From assembly GCF_035046485.1 (NCBI RefSeq), contig NC_085138.1:272657694-272721693 (forward strand): a stretch of DNA of 64,000 bases. The letters are read 5' to 3'. The notes under the pieces were generated by a model. That model worked only from the letters and a program-made list of their open reading frames with translations, searched no databases and had not been told where the DNA came from. Below, piece after piece: positions 57,766 to 64,000 of the stretch; positions within the stretch are counted from its first letter, which is position 1; each line of letters begins with the position of its first letter. This stretch comes from Aedes albopictus (taxonomy: Eukaryota; Arthropoda; Insecta; Diptera; Culicidae). The position numbers were made by a program, and so were the translations under genes.

Positions 57766-58194
57766 AATAAGCGTGATTTATAGAATAGTTTATATGATAT
57801 TACACCACTCCTGAACCCGAGCCTGCTACCCAGTTATGCGTTATACGACCAATTTCACAGTTTTATAAAAGTTTTCGGTGTTACAGTTGATAACAAATGT
57901 TATTAAGTTGTTTAACCCTTTGGAGCCGGAGGGGTCATATATGACCCCAACATAGAAACGGCTGTATAAATTCACCAATTAAGCAAAACAGAATACTGTC
58001 TTCAGCAAAGTTGTTGCAAATTGAGTCCTCTACTAAGGAAAAATGGGAATATTTGTATTTGAGACTCCATTGACAACCTAGAACATCCTGAACACCTTGA
58101 AATTTGGAAAAACAAAATAATTGACATACCAGTTGTTCTAAAAGCTGAACTTGGATATGGGTTACGTTTATGTGTATTCATTAACCCTTGGTCA

Positions 58195-59400
58195 AGAATA
58201 TCAAGAGATGTTTTATATTCTGGGATGTTCTAGGTGTTCCAAATTGTCCTAGAGTGAAGTCCTTCAAATCTACAAGAATAATTTTATGTATTTTCGCCAC
58301 AAATAATAAAATTGCATTAACTACTGTGATCCGTGAAGCTCTTGACATCTACAATGTCATTTAAAGACACCATAGGGATATCCCAGGTCAGCCAAACTAC
58401 CTTGGAGTTCAGAACTTCAGGTCTACACTCGTAACAATAGCCATATCTGTTATACTGAGTAACGCTGCATAATCAACCGCGGTTACTGGAGCAGTCTGAA
58501 GTCTACTAGCTTAATATAACCCTTTGGGACATTCAGGGTCGTCCAAACTGTTCTATAATGAAGTCCTTCAAATCTACAAGAATAACTCTATGTATTTTCG
58601 CCATAAATAATAGTATTGTATAATCTGGTAGGATCCGTGAAGCTCTTGACAACTACAATGTCATTTAAAGACACTATAGGGATATTCCAGGTCAGCCAAA
58701 CTACTTTGGAGTTCAGAACTTCAGGTCTACACTCGTAACAGTAGCCATAGCTGTTTAACTGAGTAACTAAGCATAATCAACCGTGGTTACTGGAACAATC
58801 TGAAGTCTTCTTGCTTATTATAACCCTTTGGGATATTCACGGTCGTCCAAACTGTTCTATAGTTCTTGAAATCTACAAGAATGTCTTTATGTATTTTCAC
58901 CACAAATAATAGTATTGCATAATTTGCTGAGATCCCTGAAACTCTTAAAATCTCAAATGTCATTTAGAGACACTATAGGGATATTTCAGGTCAGCCAAAC
59001 TACCTTGGAGTTCAGAACTTAAGGTCTACATTCGTAACAACAGCCATATCTGCAATACTAAGTAACGCTGCATATTTATTTGTGATAAGTGCACCAATCT
59101 GAAGGCTACTTTTTATTTTTAACCTTTGGGACATTCAGGATCGGGCAAACTGTTCTAAAATGGAGTCCTTCAAATCTACAAGAAAAACTTTGTGTTTTCG
59201 ACATAAATAGCAGCATAGCATAATCTGCTGAGATCCGTGAAGCTCTTAAAATCTTAAAAGTTATTTAGAGACACTATGGAAATATTCCAGGTCAGCCAAA
59301 CTATCTTGGAGTTCAGATTATCCCGAACTACTACTATGTCATAGTCTCTGGTTATATTCTGTGAGCTCCAGTAATTATAAAATATTATACAACATAACTC
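58195..59400 (-). repeat. Satellite array, left, as ~300-bp dimers (minus orientation)
   Basis: Landmarks near 58218, 58519, 58822 and 59121 give spacings of 301, 303 and 299. Each unit contains two related halves: one with GGTCGTCCAAACTGTTCTA, the other with GGTCAGCCAAACTACCTTGG. Both match the complement of the right-array phrase CAGTTTGGATGACCTAGG, so the array is the same satellite reversed. Confidence 0.8.
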
Positions 59401-60131
59401 TTTATAACCAAAACAGAAGCTTCAATTGCTGTAGATGCTAGATGATAAACACCAAAATAGTTTGGATGGCCCAGCTGATATCATGATGTCTATTGAGTTT
59501 TCAGAAGACTTACTGGACATGATAGATTATAAATCGGAACTTTGTATAATGAAAGCAGTTACCGTTACACCGGTATACTATAGGATCTAAACTCAAGAAC
59601 AGTTTGGATGACCTAGGATATCTCGACTGATGTAATACTCTCTATTGTACTTTCAGAAGATTGACTGGACATGATAGATTATAAATCGAAGCTTTGTATA
59701 ATGAAAGAAGCTATCGTTACGCCCGTAGACTATAGGATCTAAACTCAAGAACAGTTTGGATGACCTAGGATATCCCGACTTAGCTGATACTGTCTATTGA
59801 ACTTCCAGAAGACTTACTGGATATGATAGATTGCAAATTGTAGCTTTGTATAATGAAAGAAGTTACCGTTACACCCGTAGACTTTAGGATCTAAACTTAA
59901 GAACAGTTTGCATGACCTAGGATATCCCGACTGATCTAATACTCTCTATTGAACTTTCAGAAGACTTACTGGACATGATAGATTGCAAATTGTAGCTTTG
60001 TATATGAAATAAGTTACCGTTACACCCGTAGACTTTAGGATCTAAGCTAAAGAACAGTTTGGATGACCTAGGATATCCCGACTGATGTAATACTCTCTAT
60101 TGAACTTTCAAAAGATTGACTGGACATGATA

Positions 60132-61419
60132 TTAGGTGTACAACTTTGCTTCCGCCGTTTTCCAATAGATGTCTCTAGTGGTGAGTGTCTATCGACATGA
60201 ATCAAACAAAAGCGTTACACAACAAGCTTGGACATTCGTAAACAATATCGCGTAAAAGGATTTGTTGAAAGCTGTTTGCATCTTAAAGTAAATCTCGTTA
60301 AAAAATGTCTGCATTCAAGCCACCATCTCGTCATTTGCGGGAAGTTTTGCTTTTCTTTTTCAATTCAAAGAAAAGGGCCGCTGAAGCTCATCGAATGCTC
60401 TCCGATACTTACGGCGAGGCGGCTTTTAGTGAAAGAACGTGTCGTGAGTGGTTTCAACGCTTCAAAAGTGGTGATTTCGACGTCGAAGACCGGCATGGTG
60501 GTGGAAGGGAGAATGTTTTCGAAGACGAGGATTTGGAAGCATTACTCGACCAAGACGCATTCCAAACACAGGACGAATTGGCGGAATCATTACAAGTGAG
60601 CCAGCAAGCCGTATCGAAACGCCTCAAAGACATGGGGATGATTCAGAAGCAAGGACACTGGGTTCCGTACGATTTGAAGCAAAGAGATGTCGAGAGGCGT
60701 TTCTTTATTTGCGAACACCTGCTCGAAAGGCACAATCGGAAGGGATTTCTGCATCGTATTGTAACTGGTGACGAAAAATGGGTGCACTACGATAATCCGA
60801 AGCGCAGGAAGTCATGGGGAAGGCCCGGACATACCGCCAAAGCGACGCCCAAACCGAATATTCACGGCGCCAAGGTCATGCTTTGTATTTGGTGGGACCA
60901 ACTAGGCGTGATCTATTATGAGCTGCTGAAACCTAGTGAAACTATCACAGGGGATCGATATCGAACGCAATTGATGCGCTTGAGCCGAGCACTGAAGGAA
61001 AAACGGCCATAATACAAGAAACGGCATGATAAAGTCATTCTTCAGCACGACAATGCTCGACCACATGTAGCAAAAGTGGTCAAAACATATTTGGAAACGC
61101 TGAAATGGGAAATCTTACCACACCCGCCGTACTCTCCGGATATTGCTCCTTCTGATTACTACTTGTTCCGGTCGATGGCACACGGTCTATCTAACGAGCA
61201 CTTCCGTTCTTATGAAGAAGTCAAAAACTGGATTGACACATGGATTGCTTCGAAAGATGAACAGTTCTTCCGTCACGGGATCCGCATGCTGCCAGAAAGA
61301 TGGGGAAAAGTGGTAGCCAGTGATGGTCAGTATTTTGAATAACAAGTTTGTATCCATTTTTTTAAAATAAAGTATGAAATTTTGAAATAAAAACGGCGGA
61401 AGCAAAGTTGTACACCTAA
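60132..61419 (+). mobile_element. mariner element, mauritiana (Mos1-like) subfamily
   Basis: Perfect inverted ends of about 30 bp beginning TTAGGTGTACAACTTTGCTT. The TA duplication at 60130-60131 and 61420-61421 splits one satellite monomer. The length of 1,288 bp is that of a complete mariner. One transposase gene occupies most of it, with a single stop. Confidence 0.95.
60305..61342 (+). pseudogene. mariner transposase, one in-frame stop
   Basis: DD34D transposase of 345 codons plus stop, the size of Mos1. An N-terminal helix-turn-helix half (LLFFFNSKKRAAEAHRML, ERTCREWFQRFKSGDFDVED, then SQQAVSKRLKDMG) is followed by the linker WVPYDL. The catalytic domain has TGDEKWVHYDN (D156), LQHDNARPH (D249) and YSPDIAPSDYYLF (D284), exactly 34 residues between the last two; these positions equal those of Mos1. 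The start ATG at 60305 opens the usual MSxF sequence. Codon 236 (61010-61012) is TAA where relatives have a sense codon; the same frame continues to TAA at 61340-61342. No other lesion is seen. Confidence 0.95.
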
Positions 61420-62715
61420 TAGATTATAAATCGAAGCTTTGTATAATGAAAGCAGTTACCGTTACGCCCGTAGACTATAGGATCTAAACTCAAGAACAGT
61501 TTGGATGACCTAGGATATCCCGACTTAGCTGATACTGTCTATTGAACTTCCAGAAGACTTACTGGACATGATAGATTACAAACCAAAGCTTTGTATAATG
61601 AAAGAAGCTACCGTTACGCCTGTAGACTATAGGATCTAAACTCAAGATCAGTTTGGATGACCTAGGATATCCCGACTGATGTAATCTAGGATATAATACT
61701 CTCTATTGAACATTCAGAAGACTTACAGGGCATGATAGATCACAAATCGTAGCTTTGAATAATGAAAGATGTTACCGTTACACCTGTTGACTTTCAGATC
61801 TGAACTCAAGAACAGTTTGGATGACCTAGGATAACTCGACTGATCTTATACTATCAATTGAACTTTCCGAAGACTTACTGGACATGATAGATTACAAATG
61901 AAAACTTTATATAATGGCAGAAGTTACCGTTACACCCGTAGACTTCAGGGTCTAAACTCAAGAACAGTTTGGATGACCTAGGATAACCCGACTGATCTTA
62001 TACTCTCTATTGAACTTTCTGAAGACTTACTGGACATGATAGATAACAAATTGAAGCTTTGTATAATGAAAGAAGTTACCGTTACACCTGTTGACTTTCA
62101 GCTCTAAACTCAAGAACAGTTTGGATGACCTAGGGTAACTCGACTGAACTTATACTATCAATTGAACTTTCAGAAGACTTACTGAACATGATAGATTACA
62201 AATGAAATCTTTATATAATGACAGAAGTTACCGTTACACCCGTAGACTTCAGGGTCTAAACTCAAGAACAGTTTGGATGACCTAGGATAACCCGACTGAT
62301 CTTATACTCTCTATTGAACTTTCTGAAGACTTACTGGACATGATAGATCACAAATTGAAGCTTTGTACAATGAAAGAAGTTACCGTTACACCTGTTGACT
62401 TTCAGATCTAAACTCAAGAACAGTTTGGATGACCTAGGATAACTCGACTGATCTTATACTATCAATTGAACTTTCAGAAGACTTACTGGACATGATAGAT
62501 TACAAATGAAAACTTTATATAATGACAGAAGTTACCTTTACACCCGTAGACTTTAGGATCTAAACTCAAGAAAAGTTTGGATGACCTAGGATGTCCGGAA
62601 AAAATATTCTGCATAATATTCTACCTTTTTTATACTATTGAGCACCAAAACTACAGAAATACGTAGATAAAACTCCATAATAACGCTTGGAAAAATTCCG
62701 GCTTCAAAGGGTTAA

Positions 62716-63387
62716 AGCATGAGATGACAGTAGTCAGCATTGGAAGTCAATTTCTATTTCAAGTGATACTGAAAGGAAGAACGTCAGTAATGGTTAAGTC
62801 CGCTTAGTATTGGAGGAAATTTTGCAGAAGATCATTAAAGTAATTCTCTGATAAATCCCTGGAAAAGATTCTTAAGAAATCACTGCAAAAAAATCCCCGA
62901 AGAAACCCTCAGAAGAACTGTTGAGGCAATACATAGTTAAACTCCTGGAAAGTCAATGATTTATACCCGGAGTAATTTCTTTCGCAATAAGCACAGGTAT
63001 TCCGAAAAAATTCCCTAGAACATTGGAATCATTATTTGAGGAGAAACTCGTCGCACTTCCCCATTTTTTGGTTTTTGATTTTTTTTAAATAACGGCTAAA
63101 ATTCTGCAAAGAAATTTCCTATTTTTTATACTTATCGATTTTGTTTTAGTTTTCTTCATTTTCAGACATGAAGGTCCATGTGTGACGACCCATCCCTCTA
63201 ATCCCTCACCTCTTCCTACCCCTTGGATTTCTGGAGGCATTTAACGTTTCATACTTTGGCATGCTGTCCCTTTTCAAGATTGCGTCTCTGATATGGTTCA
63301 CTGCCGTATGAGCCTTAAGTTTTAAGTTATTATTATGACTAGTAATCTTGTACTGACTTTTCGAACCCTCTTAGCAGACTATCTTCT
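62716..63387. repeat. GGAATTCC-type tract and unassigned sequence
   Basis: 62810-63030 shows the irregular GAAGAAACCC/GGAATCATT words of the 23660 tract. 63030-63387 holds nothing recognised. Confidence 0.5.
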
Positions 63388-63618
63388 TCGAATGAGTGTA
63401 ATCAGTTTCGTACCTTTTAATTCCGCCCTTATTGCTTATCCTTTGACAGATACGCGTATTTCGACTACCACTTGTATTCTTCCTCAGTTTCAGTTATCCA
63501 CTCCTGGATAACTGACACTGAGGAAGATTACAAGTGGTAATCGAAATACGCGTATCTGTCAAAGGATAAGCAACATAGGGCGGAATTAAGAGGTACGAAA
63601 CTGATTACACTCATTCGA
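63388..63618. mobile_element. Foldback MITE, ~113-bp arms, 4-base loop
   Basis: TCGAATGAGTGTAATCAGTT at the left mirrors the right end. The centre is AGTTATCCA-CTCC-TGGATAACT around 63503. The arms differ at scattered positions. It includes AAATACGCGTATCTGTCAAA. Related half copy at 42862-42979. Confidence 0.88.
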
Positions 63619-64000
63619 GGATACCTATAGGTATTCATTACTAGTAATGTATTGTGCCTCTTTAAGAAAGATTTAGATTTTAAAATGCCGAAATCAAAAA
63701 TTGGAAGTAAACAAAAACAATAACAATAACATTTCGAGCAGCAGTTTATCCCATATTCTGACAAGTCAAAAAAAAATCCATCTCAAAAAGATCTTCAGCG
63801 TTCAGCCCAACCGTGGTTTGGTCAACGTGTATACCTTTTTGATGCAAGGTTACTTCGAATTGTTTTCCTAGTATTAATCCTAACAAGCTTAAAAAGTATC
63901 AAAACTGAATCACACCGAAATCTCATTCAAAGTATCTTGATCCTTATATTTGTCACAACTTCATTACGCCCCATACTTCCACTCGCCATCACTGTTAGTC
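63619..64000. other. No gene recognised
   Basis: AT-rich sequence with no repeat boundary or motif seen. Confidence 0.5.

Larger units (their letters stand above)
59440..62610 (+). repeat. Satellite array, right, 152-bp unit
   Basis: The landmark ACTGGACATGATAGATTA occurs at 59512, 59664, 59816, 59968 and 60119, then after the mariner at 61561, 61725, 61877, 62029, 62181, 62333 and 62485: spacing 152 in nearly every case (one 151, one 164 from a 12-base insertion). From 61740 on, two monomer types alternate (TCTCTATTGAACTTTCTGAA versus TATCAATTGAACTTTCAGAA), giving a 304-bp higher-order unit. Non-coding. Confidence 0.95.
57916..62711. mobile_element. piggyBac-like TTAA element filled with satellite
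   Basis: TTAA (57912-57915) then CCCTTTGGAGCCGG; at the other end CCGGCTTCAAAGGG then TTAA (62712-62715). TTAA target and CCCTTT ends are the hallmark of piggyBac-type transposons. Just inside the left end is the palindrome GGGGTCATATATGACCCC. There is no piggyBac transposase; nearly all of the 4.8 kb is a 152-bp satellite in two opposed arrays, plus a mariner. The mobilising enzyme would have to come from elsewhere. Confidence 0.85.

Noticed and set aside
58195..62610. CRISPR-like array
   Set aside because: Tandem 152-bp monomers without spacer/repeat alternation in a eukaryotic genome; it is a satellite.
1..64000. Endogenous viral elements (often found in Aedes transposon-rich loci)
   Set aside because: No frame resembling a flavivirus, rhabdovirus or other viral protein was recognised.

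Overview
The window looks like intergenic or heterochromatic DNA of a culicine mosquito, most likely Aedes. The evidence is a tRNA-derived SINE that I recognise as Feilai-like, an R1-clade LINE, an L2/CR1-like LINE and an RTE-like LINE, a mauritiana-subfamily mariner, and an unusual density of TA-, TTAA-, 3-bp and 7-bp-flanked miniature transposons. I find no securely identifiable host gene. One short minus-strand reading frame (30030-30170) could be a host coding exon. Two tracts (about 30.2-31.4 kb and 43.6-45.4 kb) look single-copy.

Region 1-23058 is one stack of nested transposons. The outermost is an RTE-like LINE on the minus strand, with its endonuclease start at 22681-23058 and the rest at 1-3698. 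It is split by a long-terminal-inverted-repeat element, T1 (3699-22680), flanked by a 5-bp CATTG duplication. T1 is split by a minisatellite-bearing element (9346-21378). That is split by a second long-TIR element, T2 (9981-19111). T2 is split by an L2/CR1-like LINE (about 10306-17614), whose ORF1 is split by a 5'-truncated R1-clade LINE (11379-13860). T1 also holds a symmetric 1,808-bp palindrome (5698-7505) made of two head-to-head copies of one mobile unit.

Region 23059-45608 is a degenerate GGAATTCC-type tract interrupted by a TIR element (24571-28447), a retroposon with a 20-bp target duplication (26942-27727), SINE pieces, two copies of a 7-bp-TSD MITE, a TIR element with a tandem duplication in one arm (34764-37395), and a run of TIR/foldback elements (39014-42071) followed by the Feilai-like SINE (42332-42586).

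Region 45609-57788 holds three further copies of the minisatellite-bearing family (45890-48417, 49507-53275, and 53413-55903 inverted). One contains an R1-clade fragment that landed in its CA microsatellite. A retroposon with a 23-bp duplication abuts the last copy.

Region 57916-62711 is a TTAA-flanked piggyBac-like element with no transposase. Its interior is a 152-bp satellite arranged as two arrays in opposite orientation. A mariner (60132-61419) sits in one satellite monomer; its transposase is complete except for one in-frame stop. Both unrelated tandem arrays in this window, this one and the minisatellite of the other family, have a 152-bp period.
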